Positions 12,628-24,639 of a DNA stretch of 64,000 bases are shown one piece after another (position 1 is the stretch's first letter; every line of letters starts with the position of its first letter). The stretch is from positions 1,768,501 through 1,832,500 of the forward strand of contig CALSFV010000211.1 in the NCBI GenBank assembly GCA_943737045.1, read 5' to 3'. A program made the translations under genes and the position numbers. The notes beneath the pieces are model-generated. The model saw only the letters and a program-made list of their open reading frames with translations. It had not been told where the DNA came from and ran no database searches. The DNA comes from Parapristionchus giblindavisi (taxonomy: Eukaryota; Nematoda; Chromadorea; Rhabditida; Diplogasteridae).

Positions 12628-12958
12628 ATGTTCATTATGATGGTTACGGTCATGTGCACAGCTCCTACCATCATAGAGGATACAATACTGTAAGTTGATC
12701 TTTGATCTTGTGGTCGTTTGGAATACTGATCTTTAAACCTTTGTCATATCGTAGTTTGTTCTTTGATCTTTACAGGGATACAACCCACAGTATTCTGGTC
12801 CAAGCCATTTTTCTTCCAAAGCAAGACAAAGGAGAGACCATTGTATTCGAGAGAGTTTGTATGTTGAGCGGTCGTTCTTGCTTTGAAAGTCATGAGAACG
12901 CTGTGAACCATGGTCATTCTTCGTACTCTCATTTCGGCTATGGCCATCCAGGCTATAT
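12628..12958 (+). pseudogene. His/Gly/Tyr-rich gene, inverted copy, interrupted
   Basis: Exon 12628-12689 lies between ATGTAG and GTAAGTTG and encodes a run rich in Tyr, Gly, His and Ser (for example GYGHVHSSYHH). Exon 12776 onward follows TTTACAG and starts GGATACAAC as in the copy at 389-768. An extra block of about 125 bp separates GGATACAAC from the homologous CATGGTCATTCTTCG, breaks the frame with a TGA, and is absent from the other copy. A Tc1-like element then cuts the exon at 12958. It may be a pseudogene or need a different splice model. Confidence 0.4.
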
Positions 12959-12959
12959 A

Positions 12960-14179
12960 CAGTACCGTCCAAAAGTATACCAAAAAGTACATTTTTCGTC
13001 ATAACTTTTTTCAAACTCAACCAATCCTGTCCAGCTTTTCAGGGATTATTTTGAGAGTGTTTTTACGTGTTTTGCACAAATAAACACCCCGGTTAAACTC
13101 TTACGGTAAAATTAATTTCGAATTTATCAAAACTCACAAAAGTGAGATTTTCGTTTTCTTCAGAGCTTTTCACTCATTTCGTTACCAATGTGTGTTATAT
13201 CATTTTAAAACCATGTCACGGCCTCTAATGAGCAATATTCCACCGATATATGTACTAGAATCCTTTCGTCGTGAACGTCAGATGGCTCCGTCCGCAGCCC
13301 CCTGTCGCAGCTGTTCCGGATGTCTGTTTCGACTATCCGCAAGGTCATTAGAACTCCAATCCGTGCCCAAACAATGAAAAGGACTAATGGACGACCTCTC
13401 AAGACGACCACGACATCTCATCATATTATTACACGCATCGCGATTGAGAACTCGAGGCTCACTGCAATGGACACCAAGCAAGAACTTGCAGAATTTCACC
13501 AAATTGAGATATGTGAAGCTTGTAACTTGAGTGAAAAGACGTTTGAGGGAAGGAAATAGGTCTCTAAGATATCAGTGTAGTCCTCCTTCCCCATAATTCC
13601 ATTCACATGGTCCATGGGACCAACCCCAACTGCCGAGAAATAACCCCACAAAATCAACGATACTCCTCCAAGCTTCAAGGTGAGCAGCTGGTAGTTCCCA
13701 TCAAATCTAGTGTTAACCGGATGACGAAAATGATCTATTCCCACCGTACCAATCATCAGAAACTTGTTTTCGTCGGAGAATACGATCTACTACCACTGTT
13801 GTGGGGTCCAATTCAGATCGTCGATGTTGTGGGGTTGTTTCTCTGTAGATGAGGTTGGTCCCCTGGACCATATGAAGGGAATTGTAAAGAAGGACGGGTA
13901 CGTCAATATCCTGAAGACCCATTTCCTTCTCTCAAACATCGTTTCAGCCAAGTTTAGAAGCTTCAGGTATCCAAATTTGTTGAAATTCCGGCGTTTCTTG
14001 CTTGGTGTCCGTTGCATTGAGCGTCGGATTCTCCTTCTGGGTGCGGGCAATCAGACGATCAGAGGTCATAGCGTAAAAACACTCTCAAAATGAGCCCTGA
14101 AAAGCTGGACAGGATTGGTTGAGTTTGAAAAAAGTTATGACTAGAAATGTACTTTTTGGTATACTTTTGGACGGTACTG
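12960..14179. mobile_element. Rearranged Tc1/mariner element with long TIRs
   Basis: Starts CAGTACCGTCCAAAAGTATACC and ends with the exact inverse at 14179. TA at 12958-12959 and 14180-14181 is the target duplication. TIRs are about 95 bp. Inside are broken Tc1 transposase pieces. A plus-strand HTH-like segment (NGRPLKTTTT, 13383-13420) is one. The plus-strand catalytic-core piece WGCFSVDEVGPLDHMKG (about 13832-13885) has a minus-strand counterpart WGYFSAVGVGPMDHVNG (about 13600-13655). The two cores are head to head, so no functional transposase can be read. Confidence 0.85.
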
Positions 14180-15357
14180 TAAGTTTCAGTTGTTCTTTGA
14201 ACTTATTCAATGTACGATAAATTTTAAAAAAATTAAATTAAATTATTAATTCTCAACAAAAATCTTTAATATTTCTATATTTATATTTGGATTCCCAATG
14301 TTAATATCTGGGTTCACACAGAGAAATGTTAAAACACCACCTCAGCAGTTCCGCACTAACAACTGTAAGTAGTTGTAAGTAAAATACCCGTAGTGTGTTA
14401 TATTTATCACTTTTTTGTGATACAGTGGGCACGTAAGCCTATTCAATAGGCTCCACGCGGCATATCGCCCCACCACGCCTGGGGTTTTTCTCGATGAATA
14501 AAGAGTTAAAAATTATGTTTATAGTAGCGATCGCTTACCTGTTTGGGAGGTTAAGATATGCCATAGTAACCAAAATTTTTGGTTGTGAAAAATTGATTTT
14601 TTCGTGGTGCGGCGCTATGCCGCGTGGAGCCTATTGAAAAGGCTTACGTGCACCACTGAAATTAACACTTTATATGTGTTATTCTTTCATCTGTAGTCTT
14701 TGAATTTTGGCAAAAGCATCCGCCAACAGCTATGACGTCGCTTTTGTCGGCAAACGGTTTTCATGGATAACTATGCTGAAAATGAGAGAGAAACTGGTTG
14801 TTTGTTTGTTTATTTGCCATTCTTATTTGGATCTTTATTCAATTGATTGATATAGTTAATGGCTTATTCATGAATACAATTACTAATACACAATTCCATG
14901 AGTACTTGTCTATTATGAACTATTTCAATTTTAATTTACTTATTGTGTGGGTTACTCAACAGAAGCTTTCGTCAGTTCAAAAGAAAGGAATAGTTTTCGG
15001 AGGATAACATTACAACGAAAGCGTTGAGGTGTAACGTCTGGTAACATGACATGATTCGAGCTTCTCGAATTTTTTTACAATATTTCAACCGAAAGAATTA
15101 GGACTCGAGCCATCAAATTGTTGCATTCTGATTCCTTATGATCGGATTGTTAGATGTCAGAGTGTCAGAGTTTTTTTTACAGTGTTTCCACCGAAAGAAT
15201 TAGGACTCAAGTGTAATGTGTGAATATGCTTAGTTATAGTTTGTGTTCTAAAAAATCAAAAAAATGTTCTCTGAATACGGGAGAGGTATATCACAATTCC
15301 GGAACCCCAGAATGGAATGTTTTACACGAATACGCATAATATGTATCCATCTACTTT
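14180..15357. other. Intergenic with a possible AACAC-type hairpin
   Basis: 14210-14290 is the inverse of about 490-550, the flank of the His-rich gene. About 14317-14700 has CACACAGAGAAATGTTAAAACACC-like ends and an internal mirrored GGCTTACGTGC/GCACGTAAGCC pair (14429 and 14640). Two CTTTCGGTGG-type mirrored motifs follow. No exon is supported. Confidence 0.4.
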
Positions 15358-15712
15358 ATTCATAGCAAGCGCATAAACTACAATCATGGTCTAAATAGGA
15401 ATACAAATGGATGGGCGAAAATATAAGATAAGATAAAGAAAATATCGACAGAGCAGGAGGTGTAAACCACCTCATGTTCGTGCAGAATCTCTCTCTGACG
15501 AGAGGGGAAGAGAGGTAGATGCAACTTCTAGAGATTACGGTGAGGTTCTATCCCTGTCTTAACATGTAATAGAACACAAACTAGAACTAAACATATTCAC
15601 ATATTACACAAGCCTGTGTGTGCTTCTGTTGATGGAGTTATATGTGGAAGAGACGATGGAGACTTTATCAGTGGAGGATAGCAAGAATAAAAGAGACAGA
15701 GGGGGGGGGGGG

Positions 15713-15841
15713 GACTCTCAGCCAGTGTAATGCGGGGGCACTGCTTCTAGAGGAAGAGAGACAAGGAGTGTTAGAGAGAGAGTGAGTGGGGCTAAAATAG
15801 AACGAGGTATAAGACATAAGATAAGATCGATTCATCGACAA
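15713..15841. repeat. Dispersed direct repeat, copy 1
   Basis: About 128 bp (GACTCTCAGCCAGTGTAATG to ATCGATTCATCGACA), almost identical to 25150-25278. It follows a G homopolymer at about 15702-15713. Confidence 0.85.
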
Positions 15842-15967
15842 AGCCATCAAATTGTTACATTCTGATTCCCTATTATCGGATGGTTAGGTGTCAGAGTGTC
15901 GGACAGGCGACGTTGAGTTCGTCAGTGAGAGGGCGGCCGTATTCGAGAGGGGCGTTGGCTGCAAAAA

Positions 15968-15982
15968 CTATAATATAATATA

Positions 15983-16035
<53 letters not shown>

Positions 16036-16110
16036 TTTACTATTTATAGTATATATAATAATAATATTATTATTATAATATATAATAATAATATAATATA
16101 ATAATAATCT
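15968..16110. repeat. (AAT)n microsatellite with palindromic flank
   Basis: Tandem ATA/AAT units followed by TATAATAATAATATTATTATTATA, which can fold on itself. Confidence 0.9.
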
Positions 16111-16151
16111 TATTCACCGTAAATGGGCAAACGTCTGATAAACAATAACTG

Positions 16152-16485
16152 TGGTATTTCAAAACTTAAAGGGAGCGTAACCTCACTCAATGGTCTCTTC
16201 GACGTGCAATGCTCTCTCGTTGTTAGAGAACACAGAAATAGTGTGCGCAATGAAGAGACCATTGAGTGAGGTAACGCTCCCTTTAAAGTCTACTTGCATT
16301 TTCACTTTAAGTATTTAGATGTGTAAGTCTACTTCAAGTGAAACGTAAGTTTACTTAAAGTGTGACGTCACTATGCAAGTCTACTTAAACTGAAAAAGTG
16401 ACGTCACTCACTTGACGCCTACTTAAAGTAAACTTCAAGTCAGTGACGTATTTTAAGTAGACTTTAAGTTTTGAAATACCAGAGA
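16152..16485. repeat. H3 inverted-repeat element, with nested H2 MITE
   Basis: The left end GGTATTTCAAAACTTAAAG is mirrored by CTTTAAGTTTTGAAATACC. The body is made of short mirrored AGTCTACTTAAAGT/ACTTCAAGT units, each a small palindrome. The H2 MITE (16166-16286) is inserted at the TTAA inside the left end, giving a clear TTAA duplication. Other H3 copies: 26420-26620, 35228-35393, 43395-43632, 45957-46133, 50893-51092 and 62928-63163. Confidence 0.8.
16166..16286. repeat. Hairpin MITE family H2, copy b (nested)
   Basis: The best-preserved H2 copy: TTAAAGGGAGCGTAACCTCAC and its exact inverse. It is inserted within the H3 element, so H2 moved after H3. Confidence 0.85.
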
Positions 16486-16789
16486 AATGCTACGTCATAA
16501 CATCATAACAATCTACGCAAATAAAATAAAATAAAATTAAAAAAAAACCTAATATACATACCAGTAGACAAGGCATTGCACGTAATGTCGAGATGGTGTG
16601 GTGTTCAGTGGTGTACTGCTTTATCAGATGCAAGCACATATATATACGAAAATATACGGCAACAGTCGATATGTGTTTGATTGCATGCGTGGGCTAGAAA
16701 AAGTACATGAATTGGTTGAATAGAAGGGCAGTTGACCCTGAGATGTTATCGATCGTGATCTGTTGTGAGGTTCGACAATTTAATAAAGC

Positions 16790-17470
16790 TAAAACTGACC
16801 AAGAGAATAATAATAAATTATGTTATACGTAGAATGTATTTTATATAGTTGTTGCATAAGAACAGCTCTGTTGGTGTATGTAGGACACCTAAAATGCTTC
16901 AAATTCAAATTTCAAGTTCAAATTCATTTACATAATCAGCAATTTGCGTGTCAATTTGAACTCAAATAGTGAGTGCACTCTTTTTTATTTCTCAAAATTT
17001 AAAGTGTAATTGAAATAAGTCAATCACTTAAATGGAAAGTTTACCTCAACAATCAACAAGTAAAAGAGTTTTACGAAATGCAGTTCAGTATAATTTAATT
17101 TAATACCACATTACTTTAACTTAAGCTAAGGTTACTTATGGTAAACTTCAAGTGGCGAATTACATATGAGTACACTTTAAGTTTTGAAACAAAAATGAGC
17201 AAGACTCAATATATTGATGTGGACTAGTAAGAAGAATCAAAATGTACAAAATATTGTAAGACGTAAGTGAGAAAACGCGGGGATTTGTCGCGAAATCGAT
17301 AGAATAAGAGAAAGAGAAGACAGCACCAAGTGGCCTCTGGGCTAAGGCAATTGCTCTATGACATATGGCACGAGTGAAGAAATCAGGCGGTCAGAAGGAG
17401 AAGAGAAGAGAAATGCAGAGGACTGAGACAAAGAGACAAAGATAGAACACCGAGATCAAAGTTGAGATCA
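16790..17470. repeat. Long interspersed repeat family R1, copy
   Basis: Shares an ordered set of blocks with copies near 21370, 24640, 26230, 29620, 50760, 52480 and 54630. Blocks in order: AAACTGACCAA, then the strongly conserved core GTTGCATAAGAACAGCTC...GTGTATGTAGGACACCTAAAATG (16852-16894), then AAGAGAAAGAGAAGA, GTGGCCTCTGGGCTAAGGCAATT, GACATATGGC and GGTCAGAAGGAGAAGAG. No coding frame is preserved and I see no terminal repeats, so the element class is unknown. Confidence 0.7.
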
Positions 17471-17486
17471 GCAGAATATACATGTA

Positions 17487-19129
17487 CAGTATCGCCAGAA
17501 AGTAATCGGACACTTTTTTTATTTTTTTATAACTTTTGATCCAGGAAAGCAATCAAGCTGATCTTTTCAGTCAATGTACAGAATTTATCAGGGAATATTA
17601 CCATGATGTGTTGATGTAATTAAATTACTTCATTATTGCGTAGTGATGACGCAATCAAAGTACACTTTTATGAAAAATTTCAATTCTTTAGTGAAGAGTC
17701 CTGTTCTTCTGAAACATTATGAGAGTGGAGACATCCACTAGGGCTGCACAGTCAACAAATACGGAATGGCTGCGACACCGATTCCAAGCGGTAGCGGGGC
17801 AGCAAATTTGATCCCTAAATTTTATAACTCAGCTTCTAGATGTGCTAACGTCCCGTTTTAAGTGCCAAAATGATACCAGTGGCGAGTACTGTTTATCCCC
17901 AGATTATGGTAGTCATAGCTCATCATTCGCCCTCAGGACATAAAAAAATTATTTTTTTGAAAGGACTGATTTTGATCTATCTATCCATCTAGCAATTATT
18001 GCTATCTATTATTTTATTTCTCATCTAGCAATTATTGCTTGAAATGATAAATTGATTGATTGATTGACTGATTTTGAGACCCTACAGTTCAGAGGGCAGG
18101 TCTTCTAAAATTATGGTTCCTGCGCAGGCAGCTTTGAAGTGTATCATATATTTATTACGCTTATTTTGGTTAAGTTCCGATTCCTTTCAGACCTGCAGCA
18201 AACGTTATGTTAAGGTCTACTCGGTGCGCGCTCTTGCGCTTTCTCTCTTACAGCTCTCGTTCCTGTTCCTCTATTGATGAAATCTCTTAGTTTCAAAGCT
18301 CCTATGCATGTCTTAGATGTTTACAAAAGTTTTTACACTATTGCTGAACTTTGATCTTTGATCTTTGTATTTTCATCTTTACTCGCTGAAACCAAGTAGA
18401 CCTCAGCATAGCGTTTGCTGCGGGTCTGAAAGGAATCGGAACTTAACCAAAATAAGCGTAATAAATATATGATACACTTCAAAGCTGCCTGCGCAGGAAC
18501 CATAATTTTAGAAGACCTGCCCTCTGAACTGTAGGGTCTCAAAATCAGTCAATCAATCAATCAATTTATAATTTCAAGCAATAATTGCTAGATGAGAAAT
18601 AAAATAATAGATAGCAATAATTGCTAGATGGATAGATAGATAAAAATCAGTCCTTTCAAAAAAATAATTTTTTTATGCCCTGAGGGCGAATGATGAGCTA
18701 TGACTACCATAATCTGGGGATAAACAGTACTCGCCACTACCATCATTTTGGCACTTAGAACGGGACGTTAGCACATCTAGAAGCTGAGTTATAAAATTTA
18801 GGGATCAAATTTGCTGCCCCGCTACCGCTTGGAATCGGTGCCGCAGCCATGCCGGATTTGTTGACTGTGCAGCCCTAGTGGATGTCTCCACTCTCATAAT
18901 GTTTCAGAAGAACAGGACTCTTCACTAAAGAATTGAAATTTTTCAAAAAAGTGTACTTTGATTGCGTCATCACTACGCAATAATGAAGTAATTTAATTAC
19001 ATCAACACATCATGGTAATATTCCCTGATAAATTCTGTACATTGACTGAAAAGATCAGCTTGATTGCTTTCCTGGATCAAAAGTTATAAAAAAAATGAAA
19101 AAGTGTCCGATTACTTTCTGGCGATACTG
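17487..19129. mobile_element. Fold-back F5, mariner-like ends, 1.64 kb
   Basis: Starts CAGTATCGCCAGAAAGTAATC and ends with its inverse; TA flanks both sides. Arms of about 750 bp (17487-18240 and 18385-19129) pair almost completely. The mirrored frames at 18074 (+) and 18542 (-) share their first 40 residues. It is a diverged relative of F6 (31570-32949): both contain SKIMVPAQAAL. No transposase motif is seen, so it is a non-autonomous TA-targeting fold-back. Confidence 0.85.
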
Positions 19130-19144
19130 TAGATTCACTCACAT

Positions 19145-19613
19145 AAAAATCCCTTATATGTAAGGGAATAATTCCCTGGCTAAGGACCCCATGGGAATTA
19201 TTCCCTTACAGGTAAGGGAAATATTCCTCTGACCTGTAAGGGATAAATTCCCTTGCAGGTAAGGGATATAAAATAGATTGAAACAATAAGAAAAATTGGC
19301 AAAGTATACGGCCACAGGTAGGAATCGAACCTACGAGGTTCGGTTATGTACACAATACTCTTGTCACTAAGCCATGTGGACATGATTCAACTCTCGTAAA
19401 ACGTGATGATAGATCTATCCAGACTTGATTGTTCATGTATGAATGAAAAATTTGAACTCCCTTACAGGTATTGCAGTCAATAAGGGAATTTTTAAGGGAA
19501 TATTTTCCTAGTAAAAATTGCCTTACCTATAAGGGATTCTGAATAGATAAGAGAATTATTCCCTAAGGGAAGTGAAGTTACGAAACTTCCCTAAGGGAAG
19601 TTTCTGTGAGTGT
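19145..19613. repeat. AAGGGAA palindromic element with tRNA-like core
   Basis: Ends ACTCACA(T/G)AAA...TTTCTGTGAGTG are inverted. The interior is dense in TTCCCTTA/TAAGGGAA motifs near both ends (19160-19265 and 19460-19600). A minus-strand tRNA-like sequence is at 19311-19384: acceptor GTCCACA/TGTGGCC with one mismatch, A box TGGCTTAGTGA and B box GGTTCGATTCC. The anticodon stem does not pair well, so it is not a functional tRNA. Confidence 0.6.
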
Positions 19614-20084
19614 AGTGCGAAATATTTGCCCGTATTCGGATTTTCGCGTATTCCGATTTTCTGGCATTCGGATTTGCCCATATACTGAAAAAATATGGTT
19701 TTTGGGCAACCATTTACCACTATGTGGGCAGATCGTGTAGGGAAAGTTGGGAATTCTGTTGACCATGTCTGGACAAGTTTGCTTTCATTGTCAGTGAAAT
19801 ATTGTGACTTCTGACTGTGCAATCTTGGAAGAGATTGAAGGAGACTATGAGGTACATCGTATTATAGTTCAAATGGGAGAACATATTAATACATAGAACA
19901 TATTAATTCTGATTTTCCTAGATATTACAAGACTTTTTGATTGAGAACTATAGTAGAACTCATTTATCAATTCTTTCATCGATTCACTTTATCGGTTGGT
20001 GGAAAGAATCAATCATGGATCGGGACGATCCGTGTAGACTTTTCGCGTGATGTTTGTAGTATCTCGGATTAGATGTTTTAGACC

Positions 20085-20210
20085 TTTCAAAGGCACACCC
20101 CAAGCTAATTTAACTCTCCGCATTGGCAATACTGTCTCGCAGACAGAGAGAGAGCGAGAGAGTGTGGTCAGAGCGGAGAGTTTCAAATGAGCTTTGGGTG
20201 TCGCTTTAAG
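20085..20210. repeat. Hairpin MITE family H1, copy f
   Basis: AAAGGCACACCCCAAGCTAATTTAACTCTCCGC on the left, with its inverse ending GCTTTGGGTGTCGCTTTAA. Confidence 0.85.
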
Positions 20211-21529
20211 GATGCAGTCTTCGTAGTATTGATTCTTTCACATGACTAGTCTATCTAACAATTGTTACAATACCATACAATCAATCACTTCAATTCCATT
20301 CATTAACATAATTCACACTATTTATTTATCACTTGCTGTCACAATTAATCAATTTATGATAAATTAAATTTAAAAAATTAAATAAAATTAAATCATTCTT
20401 TATCCATTCATCAAAGTATAAGCATTTTTAGCCAATTATTCCATAATAGATTGCGTCTCTCCAAATCTTTCTTCTACGTAATTGCCGCTGTTTTATCCGG
20501 TACCTACAAAGATCACATGATTACGGTAATACGATTTCAATTGATTACTTTGTTTCGTGATTCAATCCCATCTCTTTCATTCTTCTCATAGACTTTCTTA
20601 TGCACATTTAGTACATCAAGCAATCTGAGCAGCTCTTCTTCATATCTTCAGGAGCACGAAAGGTAAGCCTGAATTAATGTTATTTACTAATTATTCATTT
20701 GACATTAAAGATGGAGACCCTCGAGTGTTTTCGCAATAAGACTGTTCGGATAGAATGATAGAGATTCATCGCACGAATCGAACGACATATCTGATATTGA
20801 TTCCCGATATGTGTAAGGGTCACTATGCTCAGTGAAAACTTCATGCGTGAGCATGTGATATATATTGTTTATTTTGTATAGACATTGGCGTGAGGGACAA
20901 AGGGAAATTAAGCCAGTGAAGAATGCAAATCGGATACTTTAAGCTCTAACAGTTGTACTGTCAATATTCATATACAAGCTGCAAACATATCATAAAGCAA
21001 AGAGCAATTAATGGACAGACATACCATAGAAAACTTCAGCTGCATTAGTCAGGTGTCTCCATGACATTGCCATCGTTCGAATCGGATTCCGAGATGTGAT
21101 TTTGATACTGTTCATGAACACTATAAAAAAATAAAATTTTCATTTTTCGTACTTTTTTCGAAATATTATATTTAATATTTTTTCGCGCAGCTCTTCTCCT
21201 ATTCCAATCTGACAATGAGCATCTGGAGTAGTAAATACCCATGTTTTAACTGGTGGAAAAACAAATAAATGAATCACCCTACACATATTCATTGCATATT
21301 TTGCATGATATAAACAATAGTGTATAAAAATAAAAACTAACCAAAATAATGCATTGTAGCATAATTATTATTATAATTGTGAAAAACATATAGTTGTTGC
21401 ATAAGAACAGTTATGTCGGTGTATGTAGGACACCTAAAATGCAACACATTTTCCTCATCAGCAATTTGATTGTAAATTTGCCTAAAAATGGTTGTCGAAA
21501 AGTGGATACATGATTCACGAAATTCAATA
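20211..21529. other. Mostly unannotated intergenic DNA
   Basis: A TTAA MITE end (TTAAAGATGGAGACCCTCGAG) is at 20706 with family blocks to about 20950. R1 core GTTGCATAAGAACAG is near 21395. A single exon-like piece at about 20610-20660 (between TTTAG and GTAAGC) is too short to call. Confidence 0.4.
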
Positions 21530-21774
21530 ACTTAGAGGTATACAGCAGCTAATTTAACGTTTCGCTCTGGCAGCACACTCTCGTAAACAAGCAAAACGAG
21601 AGAACATTGCCAGAGCAGGGTTTCAAATTGGTTCGGGGTGTGCCTTCAAAGGGGCCGACACCTTTGTCAACGGTCTCTTTTAACGCACTACGCTCTCTTG
21701 TTGTTAGAGAACAGAGAATAGTGTGAGCAATAAAGAGACCATTGAGTACTTCGCATTGAGTACTACTCTTTAAC
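21530..21774. repeat. Adjacent H1 and H2 hairpin MITEs
   Basis: The H1 copy spans about 21530-21652, with arms around AACGTTTCGCTCTGGCAGCACACTCTCG. The H2 copy spans about 21646-21774 (GGCCGACACCTTTGTCAACGG and its inverse), with an extra TACTTCGCATTGAG duplication in its right arm. Confidence 0.7.
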
Positions 21775-22076
21775 TCGGACTAGTAGGATGAATCATAAAG
21801 CATATAATTATTGCAAAACATCGGTCCTTTCTAGAGATTACAAAGTGAGCGCGTGGAGGCGATATTGGAACCGACTGGATGGGAGCTATTTCCATATGAG
21901 AGACAAGCGCTAATGAATAGTCAAAGTATGAAAATAGTTCGCATTCATCGGTTCTCATCCGACCTAGTGCATATATGCCCTATGGGAGGAGAAAGGAAGC
22001 GGAAATATAAAGAAGGATCAGAAGTAGGGGCGTATAAAGATGTAGAAGATACACAGACAGCCTATGAAAGTGTTTT

Positions 22077-22195
22077 GTGTGTGCACACAGAGAATAGAGA
22101 TATTTAACACTTTTTGAGCTATTTTAACACCCAAACTGTTAAATATAACACTTCACAAGTCTTATGTACTGTGGGTTACACTTTTTCTCTGTGGC
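22077..22195. repeat. Hairpin element H4, copy 1
   Basis: Mirrored TTAACACTTTTTGAGC / AACACTTCACAAG pieces with terminal CACACAGAGA...TCTCTGTG. It is related to the cleaner copy at 29199-29327. Confidence 0.6.
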
Positions 22196-22476
22196 TGCGT
22201 AATCTTGGAAGAAAGAGTACGACCCAATGTTTTGCTTCCGTAATCTGGTACTGCCTTATCCCAAGTGGAATCTAATAATAATGATATTTATACGTATTCA
22301 TGAATGTATAATGAAACGCGTGCGATGGAAGAAAAAAAGAAACGAAATGAATCGATAATGAAGATGATAATGAAAACGATAATGAATTGTTCACGAATAA
22401 CGGACGAATCTTTGGAAAAATAGAGACGAAACATAATTTTTAGGCGGCATAACATTTTTCAAAACGTGCACACGCC

Positions 22477-22597
22477 TTAAAGGGACTGAAACCTTTGTCA
22501 ACGGTCTCTTCAATGCTCTACGCTCTCTCGTTGTTAGAGAACAGAGAAATAGTGTGCGCAATGAAGAGGCCATTGAGTGAGGTCACTCTCCCTTTAA
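22477..22597. repeat. Hairpin MITE family H2, copy d
   Basis: TTAAAGGGACTGAAACCTTTG...CACTCTCCCTTTAA, with the conserved GTTGTTAGAGAACAGAGAAATAG loop region. Confidence 0.85.
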
Positions 22598-23040
22598 CGA
22601 CGGAGACGCGGCGGAAGGGGGTTACGGCGTGCGTTTTGAAAATGTAACACCACCTTAGGGAACTCTATTTGATTGCCAGGTGGTACCAAACTAGGCTATT
22701 GCGAGTTCCTGATCTAACTACCGTGAACCAGATGTAGGCACTAGGGTCATAGAGAGATGAAGCGTGTCCCATTACTACTACTACTAATTACTAATGCAGG
22801 ACGAGGGAGGGAGGCCACCTTCCCTCAAACAAGAGAGCATCCGAGGGTGAGGAGAGAGGGGATGGCACCTGCCGATCTCTCTCTCCTCGCTCTCGCATAG
22901 ATTACCTAAGGCGACATGGATACATATCCTTTGGCTTGCCAATTATCGGTTAATTCATATCTACCGTATCCAATATCCACCGTTAATGCAACGCCTTGAG
23001 GAGAATGGAGAATCCTTGTCGGTCACAGGCTGCCCACTCT
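22598..23040. other. Intergenic, nothing recognised
   Basis: GC-richer than its surroundings, with GAGGGA repeats at 22800-22900. No exon with good borders is seen. Confidence 0.4.
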
Positions 23041-23206
23041 GGTTTTGCAGAGAAATATTATAGTAAGTAGCGCGAAAAAGTAACTTACTTTTTACTTACT
23101 TTTTCATTATATTCTCATGAAATGGCAAAACAAATGACAAAAAGTATAAAGTAAGCTACTTTTGCGCGCTACGTACTATGATATAATATTACCCTGCAAA
23201 ACCGGA
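23041..23206. repeat. Hairpin MITE with GGTTTTGCAG ends
   Basis: GGTTTTGCAGAGAAATATTATAGTA is mirrored by TACTATGATATAATATTACCCTGCAAAACC. The interior AGTAGCGCGAAAA is mirrored by TTTTGCGCGCTAC. Confidence 0.75.
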
Positions 23207-24061
23207 GCATCCAAATGGACGATGTGGACTCCCATCTGGAAATCCGCTAAGTTGGAAAAGATAACAAAGACGACAACAACATGGAAAAAGAGTTGCAATG
23301 AAGGGAACTAATTTAATTTAAAAACTGCCACCGAGCCAAAACCGAATATGCGACGGAAATCCATCTATCCCTCTTCTGTCCTTATTTTTACCATCATTAT
23401 CACCATCATTATATTTGATAGAATAAAGAAATAAACAAATACATAAACAAGCGAAGAAATGTAGACACAGCAGACAACAGACACAGACTATCAATTGATA
23501 AATCTGTTAGACTTGGCAGGACTACAGTATGCTGTGAGTTATTGATTGATTGATTTGATGTCCTCGGGGCGGACTGATAGTTGATCTTTTCATAGATTTC
23601 GTAGCCAGAGCTCACGGAGTTAGAGCTGAAATCCAATAATTCAAAAACTTTAAAAGAGCTGAGCTAACGCCTCATAATTATAAAAAATATTTTTATGGTA
23701 ATTGTTTATGTTCGTTTCGCCAGCACTATGACTTGACTATTTCATTTTACAAAGTGATAAACTTTATAATAAACTCGAAGAGATATTTTAGAAATAGCTA
23801 ATTGTAGAGGAAACCATTAGCAACCTATTGAAAAATATTTACACGGTTGCTCAAAAAGGAAGCGGGATACTAAATGTGCCCCCCTCACGATATCATAACT
23901 CAATCTCGTATTCGTCCTTAATATTGAGCGTATAAAAATCATTTGTTCTATTTGTAGAAGAGAACTTTCTTGTTCTGCATCGTTCAGAAACTATGCCGAT
24001 CTCTTTTATATATCATATAGCGCGCGGCGAAGGTCAGCCGGGTTAGAGAGAGGCAGCGGAG

Positions 24062-24122
24062 AGACAATCGAGAGGCGGGCGAGATGTAGAAGGCTGCATC
24101 TCGCCGCGCCTCTCGATTGTGA
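24062..24122. other. GC-rich 60-nt stem-loop
   Basis: ACAATCGAGAGGCGGGCGAG pairs with its near-complement at 24098-24121 across a loop of about 8 nt. The stem is about 24 bp with one small mismatch region, in otherwise AT-rich DNA. Size and shape would suit a pre-miRNA-like hairpin or a decayed MITE centre. Only the fold is seen. Confidence 0.5.
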
Positions 24123-24194
24123 CTTCCGTTCGTTAGCACCGTTTGTCATTTTCTTATGCAAGTACATTTTATACGCACAATATCATTATTCAGC

Positions 24195-24485
24195 TTAAAG
24201 AACCATGAGTTGGTATGACTGACTCCCGTCACGATAAGCATGTTGACTATTGTTTATATTATATGGTAATTGGCGTAAGGGATAATGAGAAAATGAGAGA
24301 GTAAAGTATGCAAATCGGATGGGCACTCTCACATGCCTTGAAAGTTATACTTTCAATGCGCATAGTGTGCTTTAAACATATCGGGAATTAATATCAGATA
24401 TGTCTTTCGATTCGTGTGATGAATCTCTATCATTCTATCCGAACAGTCTTATTACGAAAAAACTCGTGGGGCTACATCTTTAAGC
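24195..24485. repeat. TTAA MITE (GACTGACTC family)
   Basis: TTAAAGAACCATGAGTTGGTATGACTGACTC on the left and ACTCGTGGGGCTACATCTTTAA on the right, with the family interior (GCGCATAGTGTGCTTTAAAC, CCGAACAGTCTTATTACG). Confidence 0.75.
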
Positions 24486-24639
24486 TGCCACTCCTCAACC
24501 GAAATCGCTTAAAGCGACGGAACACCATCACTCCCTTATTGCTTCATTCTTTCATTATTCTTGTTTTTAACTGATGGATAAATAAATAAATAAATAAATA
24601 ACTTAATCTAAGTTTTATTATAGTATACTTCAATTTTAG

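Noticed and set aside
19311..19384. tRNA gene on the minus strand
   Set aside because: A and B boxes are present, but the anticodon stem fails to pair and one acceptor pair mismatches; it is kept only as a tRNA-like core.
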